This document shows positions 16,476-24,440 of a stretch of 64,000 nucleotides of DNA, one piece after another. The stretch's first letter is position 1. Each line of letters opens with the position of its first letter. The notes beneath the pieces were generated by a model. That model searched no databases. It was not told where the DNA came from and saw only the letters and a program-made list of their open reading frames with translations. The stretch lies in NCBI GenBank assembly GCA_030750975.1, contig JASMHC010000014.1, forward strand, positions 62,001 to 126,000, read 5' to 3'. The position numbers and the translations under genes are program-made. The DNA is from Paracoccaceae bacterium (GTDB lineage: Bacteria; Pseudomonadota; Alphaproteobacteria; Rhodobacterales; Rhodobacteraceae).

Positions 16476-17375
16476 CTATAACGCTTTTTGAATTTCGCTG
16501 ACCATGAAGTCGATGAACAGCCGCGTTTTCGGGTCCTGCCGGCGGCGATGCGTATAAAGACAGGCCATTTGCACCGGAATCGGTGGTTCGCTTTCCAACA
16601 CCGGCACCAGACGGCCCGCGGCCAGATGGTCTTCGACCTCAAATCGGGCTTTCAGGATGATCCCGTGCCCGTCCAGTGCCCAATTGGTCAACACATCCCC
16701 ATGATCGCTTTCCATCGGTCCCGTCACCGGCACACGTTTGACGCTGCCTTCGGATTCCAGCGGCCATTGGAATTCAGGCGCTCCGGGATAGCGCAGGTTC
16801 AGACAATCATGCGCATCTGATTTCAACGCGCCACTGTCTTGAGGCATCCCGCGCGACGCAATGTAATCGGGCGAGGCACAAAGCAGCCGCGGACAATCCG
16901 CGATTTTGCGCATACGCAGATTGGAATCCTCGGGCAGCCCGAGAATAAAGGCCACATCCAGCCCTTCGGCGGCCAGATCAAGCTTGCGGTCCGACAGGCG
17001 CAAACGCACATTGATCAGCGGATAAACCTCTCGGAACAGCGGGATTTTCGGCGCAATCAGCCGCTGCCCGACACCCAGAGGCGCGGCCACATAGATTGTG
17101 CCGCGCGGGGTCTGGGTGACGTTGGTGATCTCGGCCTCGGCCGCATCCACGGCTTCAAGGATCGCTTTCGCGCCGGGATAAAACAGGTTCCCCTGTTCGG
17201 TCGCGTTCAGCTTGCGGGTGGTGCGCTGGAACAGGCGCACATTCAGATGCTCCTCAAGCTGGGAAATCCGAGACGAGGCCACCGCCGCCGATATTCTAAG
17301 ATCCCGCGCTGCGGCAGACATGCTGCCCAATTCGTACACGCGCACGAAAGTGCGAATATTGTCAAAATACGCCAT
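16476..17375 (-). CDS. LysR-family regulator between uraH and puuD
   Basis: The 299-residue protein has a winged helix (NIRTFVRVYELGSMSAAARDLRISAAVASSRISQLEEHL, about residues 6-45) and a substrate-binding-like domain. It stands between the two urate genes, convergent with uraH and divergent from puuD, with a 100-base shared promoter region to puuD. This position suggests it controls urate degradation, perhaps with urate or a breakdown product as effector, but nothing in the sequence proves it. Confidence 0.88.
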   Translation of the reverse strand: MAYFDNIRTFVRVYELGSMSAAARDLRISAAVASSRISQLEEHLNVRLFQRTTRKLNATEQGNLFYPGAKAILEAVDAAEAEITNVTQTPRGTIYVAAPLGVGQRLIAPKIPLFREVYPLINVRLRLSDRKLDLAAEGLDVAFILGLPEDSNLRMRKIADCPRLLCASPDYIASRGMPQDSGALKSDAHDCLNLRYPGAPEFQWPLESEGSVKRVPVTGPMESDHGDVLTNWALDGHGIILKARFEVEDHLAAGRLVPVLESEPPIPVQMACLYTHRRRQDPKTRLFIDFMVSEIQKAL

Positions 17376-17475
17376 AAGGCATTCTTAGGCTAAATTTGAA
17401 GCAGCTTGGAATATTTTTCGAACGTCACCCGACAAAAACCTGATAGCTTGCCCGAAAAGACCAAAGGGGAACGCC

Positions 17476-18729
17476 ATGGGGGAATGGGCCATCATCTGGG
17501 ACTGGCTGGAATTCGCGGTACGCTGGCTGCATGTTATCACGGCGATCGCGTGGATCGGCTCCAGCTTTTATTTCATCGCGCTTGACCTCGGGCTGCGCCG
17601 CGATACCCCCGGCCCTGCCGATGGAGAGGAATGGCAGGTCCATGGTGGCGGGTTCTACCATGTGCAGAAATACCTTGTCGCACCCGAGGCAATGCCGGAC
17701 CACCTGACATGGTTCAAATGGGAAAGCTATTCGACCTGGCTTTCGGGCGCGGCGCTTTTAATGATCGTCTATTGGGCGGGGGGCGAGCTTTACCTCGTTG
17801 ACCAGACCAAGACCGACATGTCGCTGTTCATGGGCATCGTCATCTCGGCCCTGTCATTGACGGTAGGCTGGATCGTCTATGACGTGCTGTGCAAATCCAA
17901 ACTGGGCGAACGCCCGACCGTGTTGATGGTGCTGCTGTTCATCCTGCTGGTGGTGATGGGCTATGCCTATAACCAGATATTCACCGGCCGCGCCGTGCTG
18001 CTGCATCTGGGGGCGTTCACCGCCACGATCATGACCGCCAACGTGTTTTTCATCATCATGCCCAACCAGCGCATCGTGGTGGCCGATCTGAAGGCCGGCA
18101 AGGCCCCGGATCCGAAATACGGCAAGATCGCCAAGCTGCGTTCAACCCATAACAACTATCTGACATTGCCGGTCATCTTCCTGATGCTGTCGAACCATTA
18201 TCCGCTGGCCTTTGCGACAGATTACAACTGGGTCATCGCCGCGCTGGTCTTTTTGATGGGGGTCACGATCCGGCACTATTTCAACTCGATGCATGCCCGC
18301 AAAGGGGCGCCGCGCTGGACATGGGCCGTCACCGCCGTGCTGTTCATCCTGATCATGTGGCTGTCCACCGCGCCCTTGCGGATGGACAGCTATGAGCAAA
18401 GCGAGACCCGCCCGCTGACACAAACCGAACAGGTGTTTGCCGCAGCGCAAGGCTTTGACGAGGTCGCCTCGATCGTACCGGGCCGCTGTGCGATGTGCCA
18501 CGCGCGCGAGCCGTTTTGGGACGGCATCAACACCGCCCCCAAAGGTGTGCTTTTGGAAACCCCGGCGGATATCGCCCGGAACGCCCGGCTGATCTTTGTC
18601 CAGTCCGGCGTGACCAATGCCATGCCGCCAGCGAATGTGTCCTGGATGGAACAGGACGAGCGGATGCAGATCGTCCGCTGGTATCGCGATGCGCAAAAGG
18701 ACATGCCGTTTACCTTGGCGCGGAATTGA
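17476..18729 (+). CDS. puuD: Membrane urate oxidase with cytochrome c domain
   Basis: The 417-residue protein has about eight membrane segments in a DUF989-type core (WLHVITAIAWIGSSFYFIALDLGLRR at the start), then a C-terminal cytochrome c domain with Cys338-Ala-Met-Cys341-His342 and the likely axial Met383 in NAMPPANV. PuuD proteins oxidise urate to 5-hydroxyisourate and pass electrons to the respiratory chain instead of O2. GGGGAA precedes the start. It is divergent from the LysR gene. Confidence 0.93.
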   Translation: MGEWAIIWDWLEFAVRWLHVITAIAWIGSSFYFIALDLGLRRDTPGPADGEEWQVHGGGFYHVQKYLVAPEAMPDHLTWFKWESYSTWLSGAALLMIVYWAGGELYLVDQTKTDMSLFMGIVISALSLTVGWIVYDVLCKSKLGERPTVLMVLLFILLVVMGYAYNQIFTGRAVLLHLGAFTATIMTANVFFIIMPNQRIVVADLKAGKAPDPKYGKIAKLRSTHNNYLTLPVIFLMLSNHYPLAFATDYNWVIAALVFLMGVTIRHYFNSMHARKGAPRWTWAVTAVLFILIMWLSTAPLRMDSYEQSETRPLTQTEQVFAAAQGFDEVASIVPGRCAMCHAREPFWDGINTAPKGVLLETPADIARNARLIFVQSGVTNAMPPANVSWMEQDERMQIVRWYRDAQKDMPFTLARN

Positions 18730-18744
18730 GTCCGCCGACCGACG

Positions 18745-18844
18745 CCCCGGACTTGATCCGGGTCCTCCCTCACCCAGAGACCCCGGCTCAAGGCCGGGGC
18801 GGAAAATCGGAAAGCCATCTGTAGGGTGCGTGCTCGCACGCACC
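18745..18844. repeat. Three REP-like hairpins after puuD
   Basis: In order: CCCGGA/TCCGGG (18746-18762), CCCCGGC/GCCGGGG (18781-18799) and GGTGCGTGC/GCACGCACC with a TC loop (18825-18844). Such short palindromes recur in many proteobacterial intergenic regions. The first two may also act as the puuD terminator, although no T-run follows. Confidence 0.6.
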
Positions 18845-18968
18845 AAGCGCGAGCGCCGACCCGCGGGGTGGCATCGGAAGGCCCACGTTTGGCACTTTAT
18901 CTCTCAAAACCTTTGAACGTTGCGATGGGCAGAAGGTCGCAAAAGCGCCGCCCCATTGGAGGCTACAA

Positions 18969-19046
18969 TGTCATCCCCGCAAAAGCGGGGATCTCGAAAG
19001 GCAAGGCGCTAGGCTGTGTACGATCCCTGCTTTCGCAGGGATGACA
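18969..19046. repeat. BIME-like element, copy 1
   Basis: The ends TGTCATCCC and GGGATGACA are inverted (18969-18977, 19038-19046). Inside are two hairpins: ATCCCCGC-AAAA-GCGGGGAT (18973-18992) and ATCCCTGC-TTTC-GCAGGGAT (19023-19042). It is embedded in unit 1 of the 319-bp repeat and resembles the widespread proteobacterial GTCATCCC...GGGATGAC repeats. Confidence 0.75.
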
Positions 19047-19287
19047 GTTGAAAACTGAGGTTCGCGCCCGACCCCGAGGGTGGGCCCCTCTATCCGGCGC
19101 GGCCTCTCGTCTCGAGTTCACGTTGTATATGCTGAAACGCCCCTCCCTTTCGCGCCCTTGCAATAGCGCGAGCGCCGACCCGCGGGGTGGCATCGGGTTG
19201 CTCTCGTGTGGCACTTTATCTCCCAAAACCTGTAAAAGTTGCGATGGGCAGAAGGTCGCAAAAGCGCTGCCCCATTGGAGGCTACAA

Positions 19288-19365
19288 TGTCATCCCCGCA
19301 AAAGCGGGGATCTCGAAAGGCAAGGCGCTAGGCTGTGTACGATCCCTGCTTTCGCAGGGATGACA
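19288..19365. repeat. BIME-like element, copy 2
   Basis: This is the same two-hairpin element as at 18969-19046, carried in unit 2 exactly 319 bases later. Confidence 0.75.
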
Positions 19366-19712
19366 GTTGAAAACTGAGGTTCGCGCCCGCCCCCTAGGGT
19401 GGGCCCCTCTATCCGGCGCGGCCTCTCGTCTCGAGTTCACGTTGTATATGCTGAAACGCCCCCCCCTTTCGCCCCCTTGCAATAGCGCGAGCGCCGACCC
19501 GCGGGGTGGCATCGGGTTGCTCTCGTGTGGCACTTTATCTCCCAAAACCTTTGAACGTCGGTCAGGCCACACGGTTGCAAAAGCGCCGCCCCATAGGGGC
19601 GGGTCGGCGCTCGCGCGGCAGCCTACGGCTGCTATTCGCGCGGAAATTGTTGCACAATCCTGATCCCTGATCGATCTTTTCAAAACTAATAGAATGAGAG
19701 GTATGTGAAATT

Positions 19713-20507
19713 TTGTTGGATCTAAGGTCAGCGCACGCTAAATTTCAAAGGGCACTTGAACTCGTCGATGATTTTATTGCTTTCAAGATCGAGTTTGAGC
19801 GCGCGATTTCTCATTGCGAAAATCTTGAACTCAATTCCGAACTAAACCGCGATGGTGTATGGGATTACAAAGTAGTCGCGAACGACAACGACTACCACCA
19901 AATGCAAAACAGGTTTTCTGATGCGCTTGCAAACTTTGACGCAACAATTGAGCATGTGGCATTTGCGCTCAATCGCGACCTACTTACAAACACAATTGAT
20001 TTCAACGACGTAAGATATCCAATCACAAATGAAAGCAGTAGATTCGGCTCTCAACCTCTAGTCCAACGTCTGGCAGGAGAAGGTCATTGGCAAGTATTCC
20101 ATGCATTAAAAAGCACATCGCCCTGGAAGCGCGAAGGAGTGAGTCTATGGCACTTAAGACAATTGAACAATGTTGGGAAGCATCACACTCTGCTTTCGAT
20201 GAAACTGCGTATCTTTGTGTTTAGTATGATGTCCAATTTTTCAACCGATGAGCATTACTTTATTCCAGTTGATTGGAACGTTAATTCGATTTCTAGTTCA
20301 TTCTTGGAGGGTCAGACATTCCTAAAAAGTGATCACGAATTAGGGGATGAAAACATCCCCAAAATTCTTAGAAACTCACCTCTTTCATGGCACGTCGATG
20401 TTCCAGTGTATCGAAGCGATCTAGATAGCATCGCTCAAACCGACATCGAAGTAATTCTCAAACAATTTGCCGAACAGATAGAAAGGCTTCTTAGAGACTT
20501 GTCCTAA
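19713..20507 (+). CDS. AT-rich gene of unknown function
   Basis: The 264-residue protein has clearly lower GC than its neighbours (about 40% by eye), an irregular start (TTG at 19713, AGAGG 11 bases upstream) and no recognised domain name. The layout, helical N-terminus, then RYPITNES, then HALKSTSPW...SLWHLRQLNNVGKHHTLLSM, recalls a family of uncharacterised proteins with an LW-x-LH-x-L-x-N-x-DKHR motif, here degenerate. It sits directly after the repeat array and overlaps the parE stop by 4 bases, convergent. Probably acquired by transfer. Confidence 0.75.
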   Translation: MLDLRSAHAKFQRALELVDDFIAFKIEFERAISHCENLELNSELNRDGVWDYKVVANDNDYHQMQNRFSDALANFDATIEHVAFALNRDLLTNTIDFNDVRYPITNESSRFGSQPLVQRLAGEGHWQVFHALKSTSPWKREGVSLWHLRQLNNVGKHHTLLSMKLRIFVFSMMSNFSTDEHYFIPVDWNVNSISSSFLEGQTFLKSDHELGDENIPKILRNSPLSWHVDVPVYRSDLDSIAQTDIEVILKQFAEQIERLLRDLS

Positions 20508-22462
20508 ACATCCAACTCCTCCACGAACCGCGCGTTTTCCTGAATATACTCGAACCGCTTTTCGGGCTTTTTGCCCATCAGCCGTTCGACCAGATCGCCG
20601 GTCTCTCCCGGTTCGTCCTCGTCAATCGACACGCGGATCAGCTTGCGGCTCGCGGGGTCCATGGTCGTTTCTTTCAGGTCTTTCGCGTCCATTTCTCCCA
20701 GACCCTTGAACCTGCTAACGTCTATTTTACCTTTTCCGCCTAAACCCTTTTCCAGCCACTCGTCACGCTCGGTCTCGTCAAGGCAATAGATGCGCTTGGC
20801 CCCTTGGGTCAGCCGGAACAAAGGAGGACACGCCAGATACAAATGCCCCGCGTCGATCATCGGGCGCATCTGGGTGAAGAAAAACGTCATCAACAGCGAT
20901 GCGATATGCGCCCCGTCCACGTCGGCGTCGGTCATGATGATGATCTTGTCATAGCGCAGATCATCAAGGTTGAACTTGGTACCCAGCCCAACGCCCAGCG
21001 CCTGAGACAGGTCGCTGATTTCCTGATTGGTACCCAGCTTCGATGACGCCGCGCCCAGCACGTTGAGGATTTTGCCGCGCAAAGGCAGCAAGGCTTGCGT
21101 CTTGCGATCCCGCGCCATCTTGGCGCTGCCGCCCGCGCTGTCGCCCTCGACGATGAACAGCTCGGTGCCGTCACGGTTCGAATTCGAGCAATCCACCAGC
21201 TTGCCCGGCAAACGCAGCTTCTTCGTCGCCGTCTTCCGCGCGGTCTCTTTTTCCTGACGGCGGCGCATACGCTCTTCGGCCCGCAGGACAAGAAAATCAA
21301 GGATCGCGCCCGCCGATTTCGTATCGGCCGCCAGCCAGTTGTCAAAATGGTCGCGGACCGAGTTTTCGACCAGCCGCTGCGCCTCGGTCGTGGCAAGCCG
21401 ATCCTTGGTCTGGCCAACAAACTCCGGCTCGCGGATGAAGCAACTGACCAGCGCACAGCCGCCCGTGATCAGATCCTCTCGGGTGATGTCCTTGGCCTTG
21501 CGATTATTGGCCAGCTCGCCATAGGCGCGGATGCCTTTCAGGATCGCCGCCCAAAACCCGGTCTCGTGGGTGCCGCCTTCGGGCGTGGGAACGGTATTAC
21601 AATAAGACTGGATGAACCCGTCGCGCGACGGGGTCCAGTTGATCGCCCATTCCACCTTGCCCGGGGTGTTGAACTTTTCCTGAAAATCCACCGTGCCCGC
21701 GAAAGGTTGCGCGGAATAGGTGCTGGCCGCACCCAGCGTTTCATTCAGATAATCCGCCAGCCCCCCGGGGAAATGGAAAGTCGCCTCAAGCGGGGTCTCC
21801 TTGTCGTCGATGGCGGATTTCCAGCGGATTTCGACGCCAGAAAACAGATAGGCCTTTGAACGGATGGATTTGAACAGCCGCGCAGGTTTGAACTTGTGAT
21901 GGCCGAAAATCTCGGCATCCGGGTGGAATGTCACCATTGTACCGCGCCGGTTCGGGGCCTGGCCGATTTTCTTGGCTGGCCCAAGCGGGATGCCGCGCGA
22001 AAAGCGTTGTTCGTAAAGCTCTTTGTTTCGCGCGACCTGCACCACCATCGAATCCGATAGCGCATTGACGACCGAGGCGCCGACCCCGTGCAACCCGCCC
22101 GAGGTCTGATAGGCCTTGCCGCTGAATTTGCCCCCGGCGTGAAGGGTGCAAAGGATCACCTCGAGCGCGGATTTGTCGGGAAATTTCGGATGCGGATCAA
22201 TCGGAATACCGCGCCCGTTGTCACGGACGGTCAGGCTGAAATCTTCGTGTAATTCCACCTCGATCCGGTTGGCATGACCGGCCACCGCCTCGTCCATCGA
22301 ATTATCAAGGATTTCGGCCACCATATGGTGCAGCGCCCGTTCATCGGTTCCGCCGATATACATGCCGGGGCGCTTGCGGACAGGCTCAAGCCCTTCCAGC
22401 ACTTCGATTGAGGACGCATCATAGGATTGCTCGCTCTGGGTGGCGAGAAGGTCGTTGGCCAT
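20504..22462 (-). CDS. parE: DNA topoisomerase IV subunit B
   Basis: The 652-residue protein has the GHKL ATPase motifs (ILDNSMDEAVAGH, DNGRGIPID, GGLHGVGASVVNALS), a transducer region, and the TOPRIM motifs EGDSAGGSA and MTDADVDGAHIASLL, followed by the short C-terminus of ParE rather than GyrB. With ParC it decatenates daughter chromosomes. The start at 22462 is divergent from the glycosylase gene. The C-terminus overlaps the foreign gene by 4 bases without being altered. Confidence 0.95.
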   Translation of the reverse strand: MANDLLATQSEQSYDASSIEVLEGLEPVRKRPGMYIGGTDERALHHMVAEILDNSMDEAVAGHANRIEVELHEDFSLTVRDNGRGIPIDPHPKFPDKSALEVILCTLHAGGKFSGKAYQTSGGLHGVGASVVNALSDSMVVQVARNKELYEQRFSRGIPLGPAKKIGQAPNRRGTMVTFHPDAEIFGHHKFKPARLFKSIRSKAYLFSGVEIRWKSAIDDKETPLEATFHFPGGLADYLNETLGAASTYSAQPFAGTVDFQEKFNTPGKVEWAINWTPSRDGFIQSYCNTVPTPEGGTHETGFWAAILKGIRAYGELANNRKAKDITREDLITGGCALVSCFIREPEFVGQTKDRLATTEAQRLVENSVRDHFDNWLAADTKSAGAILDFLVLRAEERMRRRQEKETARKTATKKLRLPGKLVDCSNSNRDGTELFIVEGDSAGGSAKMARDRKTQALLPLRGKILNVLGAASSKLGTNQEISDLSQALGVGLGTKFNLDDLRYDKIIIMTDADVDGAHIASLLMTFFFTQMRPMIDAGHLYLACPPLFRLTQGAKRIYCLDETERDEWLEKGLGGKGKIDVSRFKGLGEMDAKDLKETTMDPASRKLIRVSIDEDEPGETGDLVERLMGKKPEKRFEYIQENARFVEELDV

Positions 22463-22607
22463 GTGGTACCGCTCAGGGATTATTGTTTTGGTTGAGCCGC
22501 ATTATTTCACGAGCGACCGCATATCGCAAAGGGATTTGCTGGGGCCAGCCGGTCAAAGCTTGCATGATTGGTTCGGCCTTGAAATGCTTCACGCAGGAGG
22601 ATCGACC

Positions 22608-23276
22608 ATGCGTTCATTCAATGAGATTTACCAGATTGCCGCCAAGCGCAAAGGCGGGGCCGAGGTGTTGGAAACGATTGTCACGTCCCACCAGATGAAA
22701 CCCCCGGCCGAGCTGGCCGCGATACCCGAGGACCGATGGTTATCGGAATTGTCGAAATTCGTCTTTCGCACGGGGCTGAACTGGAAGGTCATTGAGACCA
22801 AATGGCCAGGCTTTGAAGCGGCGTTTTACCGGTTTGACCTTGGCAAATGCGCGATGATGGATGACGAGATGTTTGACAGCCTGCTGACAGATACGCGCAT
22901 CGTTCGGCACGGGGCCAAGATCGCCTCGGTGCGTGACAATGCGGCGTTTTTTCTGGAGCTGCGCGAACGCGGCGGGATCGGCAAGGTGGTGGCAGACTGG
23001 CCGGATGAGGATTTCATCGGCCTGCTGGACCTGCTGAAATCGGGCGGCGCCCGTCTGGGCGGCAGCACCGCCCAATACGCGCTGCGTTTCATGGGCAAAT
23101 CCAGTTTCATTCTGTCAAAGGATGTGGTGGCCCGGCTGGTGGCCGAGGGGGTGATCGACAAACCCCCGACTTCAAAAACCGCAATGAAAAAGGTGCAGGC
23201 GGCGTTCAATCAATGGCAGTTGGAAAGCGGCCGTTCGCTGACCGAAATCAGCCGCGTTTTGGCCAATTCCTGTTGA
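22608..23276 (+). CDS. DNA-3-methyladenine glycosylase I-like protein
   Basis: The 222-residue protein resembles the Rhodobacteraceae group annotated as 3-methyladenine glycosylase I: NWKVIETKWPGFEAAF, AMMDDEMFDSLLTDTRIVRHGAKI, GGARLGGSTAQYALRFMGKSSFIL and GVIDKPPTSKTAMKKVQAAFNQW. The helix-hairpin-helix glycosylase fold removes alkylated bases. I chose 22608 since CAGGAGG lies 7 bases upstream; the frame extends into parE but without support. Confidence 0.85.
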   Translation: MRSFNEIYQIAAKRKGGAEVLETIVTSHQMKPPAELAAIPEDRWLSELSKFVFRTGLNWKVIETKWPGFEAAFYRFDLGKCAMMDDEMFDSLLTDTRIVRHGAKIASVRDNAAFFLELRERGGIGKVVADWPDEDFIGLLDLLKSGGARLGGSTAQYALRFMGKSSFILSKDVVARLVAEGVIDKPPTSKTAMKKVQAAFNQWQLESGRSLTEISRVLANSC

Positions 23277-23350
23277 AATTATTGACGCATCTCAAGGTCA
23301 TCTTCTGCGAAATCTGATAAGGAATGCGCATAAGAAACAAGGGAACGCAT

Positions 23351-24250
23351 ATGACAAATAACACACCAGCCGCAGAGTTCGATATCAAGCTTCCAGAGGG
23401 CGAACAGGATTCGTTCCTGTTGTCGTTTGAAAACGGGGAATACCCCTATAAAGACAAGATGAAGCGCCGGGAATACGAGGCGACAAAGGCAAAATTGCAG
23501 GCCGAATTGCTTAAGGTTCAGCACTGGGCGCTTGAGACCAGTCAGAAATTCGTTTTGCTGTTTGAAGGGCGCGATGCTGCTGGCAAGGGTGGTACAATCA
23601 AACGCTTTACCGAGCACCTGAACCCGCGCCATGCCCGCGTGGTTGCTTTGAACAAACCCACCGGAGACGAGCGTGGCCAATGGTATTTCCAGCGCTATAT
23701 CGATCATCTGCCCACCGGAGGCGAGATCGTGCTTTACGACCGGTCCTGGTATAACCGGGCCGGTGTCGAGCGGGTGATGGGGTTCTGCGAACCCAGCGAG
23801 TATCTTGAATTCATGCGCCAAACGCCCGAGCTTGAACGGATGTTGGTCCGCTCGGGGATCCGGCTTTACAAATACTGGTTCTCGGTCACGCAGGAAGAAC
23901 AAAAAGCCCGTTTCAAATCGCGCGAAACCGACCCGTTGAAACAATGGAAGCTAAGCCCGATCGACAAGGCGTCGCTGGATAAATGGGATGATTACACCGA
24001 AGCGAAAGAGGCGATGTTCTTTTATACCGACACGGCCGATGCGCCCTGGACGGTGATAAAGTCGAACGACAAAAAGCGCGCGCGGATCAACACGATGCTG
24101 CATTTCCTGAACTCGCTGGACTATCCCGGCAAGGACCCCGCGATTGTGGTGCCCGCCGACCCGCTGATTGTCAGCAACCCCGGTCATGTAATCCACAATG
24201 CCGACCATATTCTGGGCACATCCCTTCACCCAGATCAGCGGCGGGGTTAG
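23351..24250 (+). CDS. ppk2: Polyphosphate kinase 2 (class I)
   Basis: The 299-residue protein has the PPK2 signature: LLFEGRDAAGKGGTIKRFTEHLNPR (Walker A), RGQWYFQRYIDHLP, and LYDRSWYNRAGVERVMGFC with the Walker B/lid. Class I enzymes use polyphosphate to make GTP or ATP from the diphosphate. The ATG at 23351 has AAGGGA upstream; an ATG at 23324 lies too close to its own possible site. A hairpin (24350-24376) follows the stop region. Confidence 0.93.
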   Translation: MTNNTPAAEFDIKLPEGEQDSFLLSFENGEYPYKDKMKRREYEATKAKLQAELLKVQHWALETSQKFVLLFEGRDAAGKGGTIKRFTEHLNPRHARVVALNKPTGDERGQWYFQRYIDHLPTGGEIVLYDRSWYNRAGVERVMGFCEPSEYLEFMRQTPELERMLVRSGIRLYKYWFSVTQEEQKARFKSRETDPLKQWKLSPIDKASLDKWDDYTEAKEAMFFYTDTADAPWTVIKSNDKKRARINTMLHFLNSLDYPGKDPAIVVPADPLIVSNPGHVIHNADHILGTSLHPDQRRG

Positions 24251-24349
24251 CACCGATTGGTCTGTATCTCCTGAGTTTCGCTTGGGCCAATTGGGTCTGA
24301 TCCAGAGCTTATCGGGGTCCAAACGCAGCGCGACGCACGGGGCGTAACG

Positions 24350-24376
24350 GGCGGGTCGAAAAAATCTCGAACCGCC
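24350..24376 (+). other. Imperfect hairpin between ppk2 and the MATE gene
   Basis: GGCGGGTCGA (24350-24359) pairs with TCGAACCGCC (24367-24376) with one mismatch; the loop is A-rich. There is no T-run, so terminator activity is uncertain. Confidence 0.35.
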
Positions 24377-24404
24377 TTAGCGTCAAGGCTTGCAACTCAA
24401 AGTA

Positions 24405-24440
24405 GGGGCGGTCTACTGATTGTGAATGAGAGACCGCCCC
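24405..24440. promoter_or_regulatory. 10-bp perfect inverted repeat spanning the MATE start codon
   Basis: GGGGCGGTCT (24405-24414) and AGACCGCCCC (24431-24440) flank a 16-base spacer that contains the ATG at 24426. It could be an operator for a dimeric repressor or an RNA hairpin over the initiation region. No ribosome site is visible in front of the ATG. Confidence 0.5.

Larger units (their letters stand above)
18846..19597. repeat. 319-bp tandem repeat, two full copies and a partial third
   Basis: Units begin with AGCGCGAGCGCCGACCCGCG at 18846, 19165 and 19484, exactly 319 bases apart. Copies 1 and 2 are nearly identical; copy 3 breaks off after about 115 bases. The same GCGCGAGCGCCGACCCG motif occurs inverted at 19600-19616 and closes the array. 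The third copy mixes variants of copies 1 and 2 (start like copy 2, CTTTGAACGT like copy 1), suggesting recombination between units. No real gene is inside; open frames across it are repeat-derived. Confidence 0.9.

Noticed and set aside
18846-19597. CRISPR-like array
   Set aside because: The repeated unit is 319 bases with no unique spacers, and there are no cas genes.
19048-19663. Two open frames of about 100 codons crossing the tandem repeat
   Set aside because: They share translated repeat sequence (including the PAFAGMT-type string common to such elements), change frame between units because 319 is not a multiple of 3, and have no supporting ribosome site.
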